A DNA stretch of 64,000 bases from Schaalia georgiae DSM 6843 (lineage in GTDB: Bacteria; Actinomycetota; Actinomycetes; Actinomycetales; Actinomycetaceae), in contig NZ_AUBM01000006.1 in the NCBI RefSeq assembly GCF_000429245.1, positions 1 to 64,000 on the forward strand. Direction: 5' to 3'. The translations under genes were made by a program, and so were the position numbers. The notes beneath the pieces are model-generated. The model worked only from the letters and a program-made list of their open reading frames with translations. It was not told where the DNA came from and did no database searches. This document shows, piece after piece, positions 34,820 through 42,449 of this stretch. The first letter of the stretch is position 1, and every line of letters begins with the position of its first letter.

Positions 34820-37800
34820 TCAGCCGAGCCAGACCCCCGAGGGGGCGAACCTGTGTGTGACCCCGTCGATCGTCCGGGTCCCGGTCGCCATCTGACCACT
34901 GGGATCCAGGTAGTACCAGTGGCCGCCGTCCTCCAGCCAACCGGTGCGCATCGCGCCAGTCCCCGGATCCAGGTAGTACCAGTGACCGGACTCGCTCAGC
35001 CAGCCCGTGTCCATGGCGCCAGAAGCGCCCAGGTGGTACCAGGTCCCCGACACCTCGACCCAGCCGATCAGCATCGCGCCGGTTCCCGGATCCAGGTAGT
35101 ACCAGTGGCCGCCCGACTGCACCCAACCGGTGCGCATCGCGCCAGTCCCCGGATCCAGGTAGTACCAGTGACCGGACTCGCTCAGCCAGCCCGTGTCCAT
35201 GGCGCCAGAAGCGCCCAGGTGGTACCAGGTCCCCGACACCTCGACCCAGCCGATCAGCATCGCGCCGGTTCCCGGATCCAGGTAGTACCAGGTCCCCGAG
35301 ACCAGCGTCCAGCCGCTCGCCTGCGCGCCGGAGGGGGAGTAGTAGTACCAGGCCCCGTTGTCCTTGTGCCAGCCGGTCACCATGTACCCGCGCGCGTCGA
35401 ACCTGTAGGTCCGCCCGTCAATGACCAGCGTCGTGGACACCGGGTAGGTGCCATCGTCATAGCGGTACCACCAGCCGAAGAACCCCTGCACCCACTTGCC
35501 CGTCTTGGGCCCGGGCGCGGGCGGGTTGGTCGGATCCGCAGTGGGCGTCGCAGTGGGGTCCGAGGTGGGCGTCGGAGTCGGCGCGGAAGTCGGATCCGCG
35601 GTCGGCGTTGGAGTCGGCGCGGGGGTCGGATCCGCGGTCGGCGTCGGAGTGGGCGTGGGGCCGGGGGTCGGATTGTCCCGGGTCACCCAGTAGAGCAGGC
35701 GCGAGTCGCCGCCGCCGACGGCCTTGAGGGTGACGGTCGAGGTCTCCCCGTCGCCGAGGGCGACCTCGGTGGTGGTCGCGGTGGAGGGATCAACCAGCAT
35801 GAGGTGCGAGTTGGCGGACGGCTTCTTCACCGTGAGGGTGATGTCCTGGGCGGTCTCGGCGAAGGAGCCGTCGTCGGTGCGCGGGTCGAGCAGCATCGAG
35901 GGGAACTTGGTGGTCCCGGTCAGCGCGTTGACGACCATGAACCCCTTGGGGACGGTGGTCGACTCGCCGAAGATCTCCGCGGACTTGGCGGCCTCGAGGC
36001 CCCCGAGCTGGTCGAAGTAGCCGACCACCACGTCGCCCGGCTTGCCGCCGTTGACGGAACCGGTGTTCGTGACGCTCATGTCCACCAGGCCGGCGCCCTG
36101 GTTCGCGGCCACGGCCTCGTCACCGGAGGCGAAGTTGCCGTAGCGGTAGCCGCTCAGGACCGGGGCCTCGCCGCGGCCGTCGTACTGGCCGGGTTTAAGG
36201 GCGACGAAGGTCGAGTCCAAGGCCTTCGTGTACTCGCCGATGTAGCGCACGGAGCGGAAGATCCTCGTGAACTCGTAGAAGGAGCGGGTGGGAGCGCCGT
36301 CGTGGTCGATGATCGAGGAGCGGTCGTAGCCGTTGTACTCCATGCGGAACAGGCCGAACCACTTCTGCCCGGTCGCCAGGCCCAGGGAGGGCACGATCGC
36401 CTTCTGCGATGCGGAGACGTTGGCGTCCCAGTTGTAGTCCAGGTACTGGCCGTACAGGATCGGGCTGGAGCCGTCGCCGGTCAGGCCCTTGAGGGCGTAC
36501 TCGCGCTGGGCCTGCCACGTCTGGTTGTTCAGCAAAGAGGTGACGACCTTGTCGGGGCTCGGCCCGCTGGTCGTGGAGTAGTAGTAGGTGTCCCAGCTGA
36601 GCAGGTCGGGCTTGACGTCGCGCACGTAGTGGTCGAGCACCTGCGGCCTGCGCCACGTGTAGTCGTCGTACTGGTTGGAGTGGACGACCGCACCGGGGTA
36701 GGTCGTCTTGGACCACTCGAACCACTTCTGGTAGTAGTCGCCCTCCGTGCTGTCCCACTGCTTCTCGTCGCCGTACTGGATGTCGACGAGGCTGTTCGCG
36801 TAGGGCTTCTGCGCCTCGCTCAGGAAGTCGCGGGGCTCGCCGGCCGAAGCGATCCCGTTCTTCCCGAAGGGGGCCTTCGCGAGCGCCCACGGAGTGCCCT
36901 TGCCCAGGGACTCCATCATCGCGGTGTTGAACAAGGGCAGGTCGTAGAACATGGGGAAGGCGCCGCCGGTGAGGCTGCGCTCGTTGGCGTCGAATCCGCC
37001 GCGTCCGTAGCCCTCGGAGGGCACCCAGGCGGGCATCATGACGCCGTACTGCAGGGCGAGGGCCTGGGCGCGGTTGACGCCCCACTTGCCGTCGCCCGGG
37101 TCGAACCCGGAGTAGCGGGCGTCCGCGGAGTTATCGACCTCGGGGGCCTTGGGGGTGCTGCCCGCGGGCAGGCCCCACACCTCGACGTCGTCGAAGCGCA
37201 CGGCCGTGGCGATGTTCTTGGGAGTCTGGGGCTCGGTCTCGGTGTTCATCCACACGCGGATCTTGTGGGCCAGGTGGTAGGCGTTGAAGTCCCAGTACCA
37301 CAGGCCGCGCGCGTCGCGGGTGAGAGAGGCGTGGGTGACGATGGTCTTCCACTCGCCGCCGTCGGCCTCCTGGATGGCGATGGCGACGGAGTTGCCCCCG
37401 TGCCAGCCCTTGGCGTCGCCGGGCAGCGATGGCCAGCCGAAGCCGTTGACGCGGTGGACGTAGCGCTGTCCGTCGAGCGTGAGCTCGAATCCGGTGGTGG
37501 CCCCGTCCCACTGCTCGGAGCGGACCAGCGGGTCGACGGTGACGGTGGTGTTGCGGTCCCCGTCCACCAGGGCGCGGTTGTCGGCCTCGCTGCCGCCGTT
37601 GAGGGCGGCCGTGGCGGGCACCAGGACGTTGCCGCGGAAGTCGGTGTCGGTCTTGGTGATGTTGACGACGTAGGTGGCGCTTTCCCCGCCCTTCGTGACG
37701 GTGGCGGTGATGGCGTTGATCCCCTTGGTGAGGTCGAGGTTCTTCACCCGCCCGTCGCCGTCGGGCTTGGCGCCGTTGATGGTGACCTCCGCGCCCGGCA

Positions 37801-38692
37801 CAGTGCGGATCCGCGCGGAGACGGTGGCCGCGTGGTAGTAGCCGGTGGCGGAGTAGGTGTGGGTGCCCGGGGTGAACTCGACGGGGGCGCCGGGGTCGCC
37901 GTAGGGCAGCTGGTCGATGACGAAGTCGGTGACCAGGGAGTCGGATCCACTGCCCTGGAGGGGCGCGGGGACGTTGGGGACCTTGGGCCGGGGCTCGGCG
38001 CCGGGGCCGGGCTCGGCCGGGTAGGTGGTGATCGCGTTGCCGTCCGAGTCACAGGGCAGCAGTTTGATGTCGGACAGGGCCATGTCGTTCTTGGAGGCGA
38101 CCAGGGCGGACAGGCCAGTGAGGGAGAAAACGGGCGCGGTGGTCTTCGGGAAGGTGATGTACTGCTCGTCGTTGGTCTTAGTCAGTTTTCCCGAGGCGTG
38201 GGCCAGTTCCGTCCCGCCCTGCCATTGGCCGCCCCGCACAGACTCCTTCCACGCGGCGAGCTTGTCCGCGTCCGAAGCCGGGTTGCCCGGATCCGTGTCG
38301 AAGGCGTGGATCCTGTACTCGGCTGGCAGGTGGTCGTTGCCCATCGTGGTGTCGTAGGTGGGCCTGGCGGTGACCCCTATGCCGCAGGTGCCGTCCTGCG
38401 CGTTGGGGTTGCGCATGGCGACGGCGTGCGGGAAGGAGTCCCCGCCGTCTTTCCATTTGGTGGTCCAGAACGTGACGGCGGCGCCGCTACGGCCCTTGTC
38501 GTCGTCGGTGAGGGCTTCGATGTGCCCGTTGACGCCGGATTCGCCGACGAGTTCTTCGGACGTGGCCCACAGGACCTCGGGATGGAAGGGTGCTGGCTGG
38601 GCCGGTTCGGCCAGCGCGGCCTGCGCGGCGCTGAGCGTCCCGAACGCGAGTGCTGGTGCGAGGAGCGCACCGATTATGGGTCTTCTCCTCAT
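34820..38692 (-). CDS. Secreted multidomain glycosidase-like protein with cell-wall-binding repeats
   Basis: A 1290-residue exported protein. Order: signal peptide (1-28); a beta-sandwich region resembling discoidin-type carbohydrate binding (about 35-215); a cadherin-like domain (about 255-350, SARIRTVPGAEVTINGAK); a second discoidin-like domain (about 360-510); a core of about 535-840 resembling a glycosidase barrel, with YGVMMPAWVPSEGYGRGG, KPDLLSWDTYYYSTTSGPS and WFGLFRMEYNGYDRSSIIDH; a beta domain; a Pro/Thr linker (about 1004-1061); then about nine cell-wall/choline-binding-type repeats (GW...GHWYYLDPGTGAM). I cannot place the core in a known GH family. Its neighbours imply action on host or dietary glycans at the cell surface. 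AAGGAG precedes the ATG. A LacI-type operator lies 65 bases upstream. Confidence 0.75.
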   Translation of the reverse strand: MRRRPIIGALLAPALAFGTLSAAQAALAEPAQPAPFHPEVLWATSEELVGESGVNGHIEALTDDDKGRSGAAVTFWTTKWKDGGDSFPHAVAMRNPNAQDGTCGIGVTARPTYDTTMGNDHLPAEYRIHAFDTDPGNPASDADKLAAWKESVRGGQWQGGTELAHASGKLTKTNDEQYITFPKTTAPVFSLTGLSALVASKNDMALSDIKLLPCDSDGNAITTYPAEPGPGAEPRPKVPNVPAPLQGSGSDSLVTDFVIDQLPYGDPGAPVEFTPGTHTYSATGYYHAATVSARIRTVPGAEVTINGAKPDGDGRVKNLDLTKGINAITATVTKGGESATYVVNITKTDTDFRGNVLVPATAALNGGSEADNRALVDGDRNTTVTVDPLVRSEQWDGATTGFELTLDGQRYVHRVNGFGWPSLPGDAKGWHGGNSVAIAIQEADGGEWKTIVTHASLTRDARGLWYWDFNAYHLAHKIRVWMNTETEPQTPKNIATAVRFDDVEVWGLPAGSTPKAPEVDNSADARYSGFDPGDGKWGVNRAQALALQYGVMMPAWVPSEGYGRGGFDANERSLTGGAFPMFYDLPLFNTAMMESLGKGTPWALAKAPFGKNGIASAGEPRDFLSEAQKPYANSLVDIQYGDEKQWDSTEGDYYQKWFEWSKTTYPGAVVHSNQYDDYTWRRPQVLDHYVRDVKPDLLSWDTYYYSTTSGPSPDKVVTSLLNNQTWQAQREYALKGLTGDGSSPILYGQYLDYNWDANVSASQKAIVPSLGLATGQKWFGLFRMEYNGYDRSSIIDHDGAPTRSFYEFTRIFRSVRYIGEYTKALDSTFVALKPGQYDGRGEAPVLSGYRYGNFASGDEAVAANQGAGLVDMSVTNTGSVNGGKPGDVVVGYFDQLGGLEAAKSAEIFGESTTVPKGFMVVNALTGTTKFPSMLLDPRTDDGSFAETAQDITLTVKKPSANSHLMLVDPSTATTTEVALGDGETSTVTLKAVGGGDSRLLYWVTRDNPTPGPTPTPTPTADPTPAPTPTPTADPTSAPTPTPTSDPTATPTADPTNPPAPGPKTGKWVQGFFGWWYRYDDGTYPVSTTLVIDGRTYRFDARGYMVTGWHKDNGAWYYYSPSGAQASGWTLVSGTWYYLDPGTGAMLIGWVEVSGTWYHLGASGAMDTGWLSESGHWYYLDPGTGAMRTGWVQSGGHWYYLDPGTGAMLIGWVEVSGTWYHLGASGAMDTGWLSESGHWYYLDPGTGAMRTGWLEDGGHWYYLDPSGQMATGTRTIDGVTHRFAPSGVWLG
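34937..35291. repeat. 169-bp perfect direct duplication inside the binding repeats
   Basis: Positions 34937-35105 and 35123-35291 read as identical on inspection, offset by 186 bases (62 codons). Each copy encodes three binding units of 20-21 residues. Near-identity at third codon positions points to a recent duplication or ongoing gene conversion, so repeat number may vary between strains. Confidence 0.85.
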
Positions 38693-38756
38693 TCGTCTAC
38701 TCCTTCGTGGATGTTGGGTGGTGGTGTGATGTCGTCGCAGTGTTCGTATTCCGCAT

Positions 38757-38774
38757 TGCTGTCACGTGTTAGTC
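38757..38774. promoter_or_regulatory. LacI-type operator upstream of the surface glycosidase
   Basis: TGCTGTCACGTGTTAGTC shares 14 of 18 positions with the 46935-46952 site read on the minus strand. The right half ACGTGTTAGTC is identical; the left half is degenerate. It lies 65-82 bases before the glycosidase ATG. Confidence 0.65.
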
Positions 38775-38835
38775 TTTGCTGCTGCCCGCCTGCGCGGCGC
38801 CATTGTCCGACGCGGCGGTCGAGGGGCCGCCTCGC

Positions 38836-38889
38836 GCGGGCGCTCCTGCGCCCGCAGCACTCCGTGGATCGCCGCGCCCTAGGGCGCGG
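38836..38889 (-). terminator. Hairpins after the fucosidase gene
   Basis: Two stems: CCGCGCCCT/AGGGCGCGG at 38872-38889 and GCGGGCG/CGCCCGC at 38836-38842 and 38849-38855. They follow the fucosidase stop on the minus strand and precede the glycosidase operator, so they would insulate the two units. Confidence 0.5.
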
Positions 38890-38915
38890 GGCGGACCGCG
38901 GGCATGCCCGCCCGC

Positions 38916-40385
38916 CTAGTCACGGCCTTCCAAGGCACTCGGCCCGTCCGCCAGGCGCGCTTCGATCCCGACCGCGTAGGCCAGGCCCGTGGCGGGCACG
39001 CGCAGTCTCGAGCCCTCCCCGTGCGCCTCGACCCCGACGGGCTCCTCGGAGCCGAGCAGGCGCGCCTCGACCACCGGGGCGGGAACCTCGACCCAGGTGG
39101 CACTGGTGCCCGGCGCCGCGAAGGTCCTCTCCTCCAGGGATTGCGCGCCCGCCTCGTCGGCCGGGCCCATCCCGAAGAGGTAGACGGTGCCCTGGCCACC
39201 GGGAGCGGAGGGGGCAGCGCGGGTCGTCCACCACGACCAGTCGTCGGCACCGCGCACCCGCTCCCCGTGCTCCCACGGGCGGGTCGCGAAGATCCCGGGT
39301 CCGTTGACCTCGAGGAATCCGCCGAGCTCGTCGAGCCCGCGGCGCACCCACGTCGACATGCGCCCGGAGCCGTCGGGCCCGATGCCGATGAGGTAGTTGC
39401 CGCCGCGCGAGACGATCGCCAGCAGGTTGGAGACGATGTGGCGCATCGGTTTGATCGCCTCGTCGGGCCGCATCGAGCACCAGCCGCGCGTCATCGTGAT
39501 GCAGGACTCCCACGGGTGGTCCAAGACGGAGTCGGGGATCTCCTGTTCGGGGGTCCTGTAGTTCTCGTTGGGCCCGTGGACCTCGCGGTCGACGACCAGG
39601 ATCGAGGGCTGCAGGCGGCGCGCGCCCTCGGCGATCGCGTCCATGCCGATGGGCTCCTCCGGGGAGCGCACCCACCCGGCGTCCAGCCACAGGACGTTGA
39701 CCTCGCCGTAGCCGGTGAGGAGCTCCTCGATCTGGTTCTTCGTGTAGGTGACGAAGGACTCCCATTTGGCTTCGTGGGAGGCGATGTCGTAGTTGTGGTA
39801 GCGGTCCGTGATCGGGCGGGAGCGGTCCCAGTAGCCCGGGTGGTTCCAGTCCGCCTTCGAGAAGTACACGCCGGTCTCCATGCCCGCGCCGCGGAAGGCG
39901 TCGAAGACCTCGCGGACGATGTCGCGCCCCAGGCCCGACTCCTCCGACGTGGATTTGAAGTTCGAGTAGGCGGTGTCGTACATGGCGAAGCCGTCGTGGT
40001 GCTTCGTGGTGAAGACGACGTAGCGCATCCCCGCGCGGGCGCAGGCGCGCGCCCACTCGTCGGCGTCGAAGTCCTCGCCGGTGAAGGAGCGCGCCTGGTC
40101 GCAGTACCACGTGTGGTACTGGGCGTCCGTGCCCTGCCACCCCTGGGGGGCGTCCGTGAAGCCGCCCAGTCGGGTGCGGTGCAGGGACCAGGATCCGTCC
40201 TGGCCGATGTGGGAGAAGACCCCCCAGTGGATGATGACCCCCACCTTGAGATCGCGCCAGTGCTCGAGGGCGCGCGCGGTGCGGGGGTCATCAGGGTAGG
40301 TGTAGCCGGGGTCCTCGGCTCCCCCCAGCGCCCCTGCGGCCTCGAGGGCGTCGGGGGCGAATTCGTCGGTGAGTCGGTCGGTCAT
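38916..40385 (-). CDS. Alpha-L-fucosidase, GH29
   Basis: A 489-residue GH29 enzyme that removes alpha-linked L-fucose. Motifs are DLKVGVIIHWGVFS, TTKHHDGFAMYDTAYSNF, SKADWNHPGYW and VLWLDAGW, where Asp235 is the expected nucleophile, and SRGGNYLIGIGPDGSG. There is no signal peptide, so it should work in the cytoplasm on imported oligosaccharides. The ATG at 40385 follows GGGAGC; the in-frame extension up to 40472 is Pro-rich and crosses a palindrome. It is the last gene after the ABC permeases, 90 bases away, and belongs to the same putative LacI regulon. Confidence 0.92.
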   Translation of the reverse strand: MTDRLTDEFAPDALEAAGALGGAEDPGYTYPDDPRTARALEHWRDLKVGVIIHWGVFSHIGQDGSWSLHRTRLGGFTDAPQGWQGTDAQYHTWYCDQARSFTGEDFDADEWARACARAGMRYVVFTTKHHDGFAMYDTAYSNFKSTSEESGLGRDIVREVFDAFRGAGMETGVYFSKADWNHPGYWDRSRPITDRYHNYDIASHEAKWESFVTYTKNQIEELLTGYGEVNVLWLDAGWVRSPEEPIGMDAIAEGARRLQPSILVVDREVHGPNENYRTPEQEIPDSVLDHPWESCITMTRGWCSMRPDEAIKPMRHIVSNLLAIVSRGGNYLIGIGPDGSGRMSTWVRRGLDELGGFLEVNGPGIFATRPWEHGERVRGADDWSWWTTRAAPSAPGGQGTVYLFGMGPADEAGAQSLEERTFAAPGTSATWVEVPAPVVEARLLGSEEPVGVEAHGEGSRLRVPATGLAYAVGIEARLADGPSALEGRD

Positions 40386-40446
40386 GTGCGCTCCCTGGGG
40401 ATGGTCGGGGAAGGGGCTTGGCCAGCGGCCGGGTGGGGTGGGCACT

Positions 40447-40472
40447 GTGGCCGGCCGGGCCCGGCCGGCCAC
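40447..40472. repeat. Perfect 26-bp palindrome between permease and fucosidase genes
   Basis: GTGGCCGGCCGGG at 40447-40459 is followed directly by its complement CCCGGCCGGCCAC at 40460-40472. In the transcript it would make a very stable hairpin right after the second permease stop, likely affecting how much fucosidase is made or the stability of the upstream message. Confidence 0.7.
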
Positions 40473-40475
40473 GGT

Positions 40476-41402
40476 TCAGAACTTCAGGCCGCCGTCCTCG
40501 ATGCCCCGGAAGAAGTACTTCTGGCTGAGGGCGAAGACGATGACGACCGGTGTCATGGCGACGACCGCGCCAGCGAGCACCAGTTGGTAGGTGGTGCCCT
40601 GCGGCGAGTTCTGGATCGCCGTGAGGGTGAGCATGAGGGTCTGCTTCTTCGGGTCGGGCAGCATCAGCAGGGGGAAGATGAAGTCCGACCACGCGGCGAT
40701 GAAGGAGGTCAGCCCCACGACCGTGAGGGTTCCGCGCACCTGGGGCAAGAAGATCTCCCAGAATCGCCTCCACTCCCCCGCGCCGTCGATGAGGGCGGCG
40801 TCCTCGATCTCGTCGGGGATCCCCATGAACGCGGCGCGCATCATGAGGATCTGGAAGGGCCCGATCATGGTGACCAGCCACACGCCCGTGAGGGTGTTGT
40901 AGAGGTTGACCTGCACCATCATGGAGAACAGGGAGAGCATGATCGACTCGAAGGGGAAGATCATCGCCGACAGCACGACGAAGTACATGACGGTGCGCCC
41001 GCTCCACCCGCGCCTGGACAGCATGTACCCGCCCACGCACGACAGGACGACGTTCGAGGTGACGGCCAGGAGCGCCACCAGCGCGGAGTTGCCGATGGAT
41101 CCGAGGATGTCGGTGCGCTCGAAGAGCCTGGCGAAGGACTCGAGGGACCACTGCTGGGGGAGCAGCGTGGCCCCCTGGCCGAAGACGGACTCGCCGGGCG
41201 CTTTGAAGGCCGCCATGAGGGGCAGCACGAGGGGGCCGACCAGCAGGATCGCGACGACGACGAGCACCGTGTAGCGGATGAACAGCTGACTGCCGCGCAT
41301 CTGGCGGCTGGCGACGGTGCGGGACTGGCGCTCGAGCCTGCGCGCTTTGCACCACTGCGCGAAGCGGGAGGGGTTCTTCTGGGCGGGTGCTTGGGCGCTC
41401 AT
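40476..41402 (-). CDS. Carbohydrate ABC transporter permease (MalG/CUT1 type)
   Basis: A 308-residue permease with six predicted helices. The EAA loop that docks the ATPase reads EIEDAALIDGAGEWRRFWEIFLPQ. The N-terminal part is long and basic (FAQWCKARRLERQSRTVASR), followed by LFIRYTVLVVVAILLVGPLVLPLMAAFK. It pairs with the upstream permease to form the CUT1 channel for sugars. Its ATG overlaps the end of the first permease by four bases. No ATPase gene is in the locus, so a shared MsiK/MalK-type ATPase is expected. Confidence 0.93.
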   Translation of the reverse strand: MSAQAPAQKNPSRFAQWCKARRLERQSRTVASRQMRGSQLFIRYTVLVVVAILLVGPLVLPLMAAFKAPGESVFGQGATLLPQQWSLESFARLFERTDILGSIGNSALVALLAVTSNVVLSCVGGYMLSRRGWSGRTVMYFVVLSAMIFPFESIMLSLFSMMVQVNLYNTLTGVWLVTMIGPFQILMMRAAFMGIPDEIEDAALIDGAGEWRRFWEIFLPQVRGTLTVVGLTSFIAAWSDFIFPLLMLPDPKKQTLMLTLTAIQNSPQGTTYQLVLAGAVVAMTPVVIVFALSQKYFFRGIEDGGLKF

Positions 41403-42319
41403 GCGTCTTCAGCCTTCCTCTGCAGCGCCTGGGAGGCGATGATGAATCCGAAGGTCAGCAGGAACAGGCACACCGATGCCGCGTCCCCCTGCCCCAGCGA
41501 CCCGAAGGTCGGATCGACGATCCGGTCGCGGATGTACATGGTGAGGGTCTTGGTGGGCGAGGCGGCACCCCCCAGCAGGTAGACCTCGGTGAAGATCTTC
41601 AGGCAGCCGATCGTGGTGAGGGTGGCGACCAGGAACATCATGACCCGCACGCCGGGCACTGTGACCGTGAAGAAACGGCGCACCGGGCCCGCCCCGTCGA
41701 GCTCCGCCGCCTCGTACAGGGACTTATCGACATTGGCCAGCGCGGACAAGTACAGGATCATGTAATAGGGCAGGCCCTGCCACAGGGTGATCAGCATCGC
41801 GCAGAAGAGGATGAGCCACTGGTTGGACAAGAAGGGCACGGGCTCACTGGCCAGGCCCCACGACGCGAGGAGGTTGTTGACCGGGCCGCGCTGGTCCAGC
41901 AGGTAGCGCCAGGCCAGGGAGATGACGACCAGCGAGGAGATGGCCGGCAGGTAGTAGAGGGCGCGGAAGAAGCCGATGCCGGGGACGTGGCTCTTCACCA
42001 GCAGGGCGAGCAGCAGCGGGAGCAGGACCATGAGGGGGACGACGCACACCGCGTACAGCAGGGAGTTGCGCAGCGATTCCCAGAACTCGCCGTCGGAGAG
42101 GACCTTCGCGAAGTTGTCGAAGCCGACGAGCCGCCCGATCCTTCCCAACGGCTTGGTCTTGGTGAAGGACACGTAGACCGTGGTGATGAAGGGGTAGATG
42201 TAGAAGGAGATGATCGCCAGAACCGGCAGCGTGATCCATATCCAGGGCATCCACTTGGGGCGGAAACGCGCGGCGCCGTTGAGGGAGCGCCCTGGAGCTC
42301 GGCGTTTTGTGATGGCCAT
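41399..42319 (-). CDS. Carbohydrate ABC transporter permease (MalF/CUT1 type)
   Basis: A 306-residue permease with six predicted helices. The EAA loop is LYEAAELDGAGPVRRFFTVTVPG, and the first helix is WIWITLPVLAIISFYIYPFITTVYVSF. The start is the ATG at 42319 with GAGGAC before it; the upstream part of the frame is a hairpin-forming Pro/Ala-rich string and is left out. It is 130 bases downstream of the binding-protein gene, after a strong hairpin, and overlaps the second permease. Confidence 0.93.
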   Translation of the reverse strand: MAITKRRAPGRSLNGAARFRPKWMPWIWITLPVLAIISFYIYPFITTVYVSFTKTKPLGRIGRLVGFDNFAKVLSDGEFWESLRNSLLYAVCVVPLMVLLPLLLALLVKSHVPGIGFFRALYYLPAISSLVVISLAWRYLLDQRGPVNNLLASWGLASEPVPFLSNQWLILFCAMLITLWQGLPYYMILYLSALANVDKSLYEAAELDGAGPVRRFFTVTVPGVRVMMFLVATLTTIGCLKIFTEVYLLGGAASPTKTLTMYIRDRIVDPTFGSLGQGDAASVCLFLLTFGFIIASQALQRKAEDA

Positions 42320-42407
42320 GCTGTCCTCGTTTTCTGTACTGCTGTGAACAGGGGGCCCGCAGCTCGCGGGCGCGCGGGCGGCGCCGGCCGGGGCGGGCGC
42401 CGCAGGC

Positions 42408-42444
42408 GGGTGGGCCGGGGCCAGTAGTCGGCCCCGGCCCACCC
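42408..42444 (-). terminator. Intercistronic hairpin after the sugar-binding protein gene
   Basis: GGGTGGGCCGGGGCC at 42408-42422 pairs over 15 bases with GGCCCCGGCCCACCC at 42430-42444. Such hairpins between a binding protein and its permeases often act as partial terminators or RNA stabilisers, which raises the level of the binding protein. Confidence 0.65.
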
Positions 42445-42449
42445 CGGGA

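Noticed and set aside
34820-38692. Assignment of the surface enzyme to GH85 endo-beta-N-acetylglucosaminidase or GH101
   Set aside because: The core motifs I remember for those families are not visible, so a family name would be a guess.
34571-39307. Open frame of 1578 codons on the plus strand
   Set aside because: It is antisense to the surface glycosidase, crosses into the fucosidase, and has low-complexity Val/Gly/Asp composition; no domain or ribosome site supports it.
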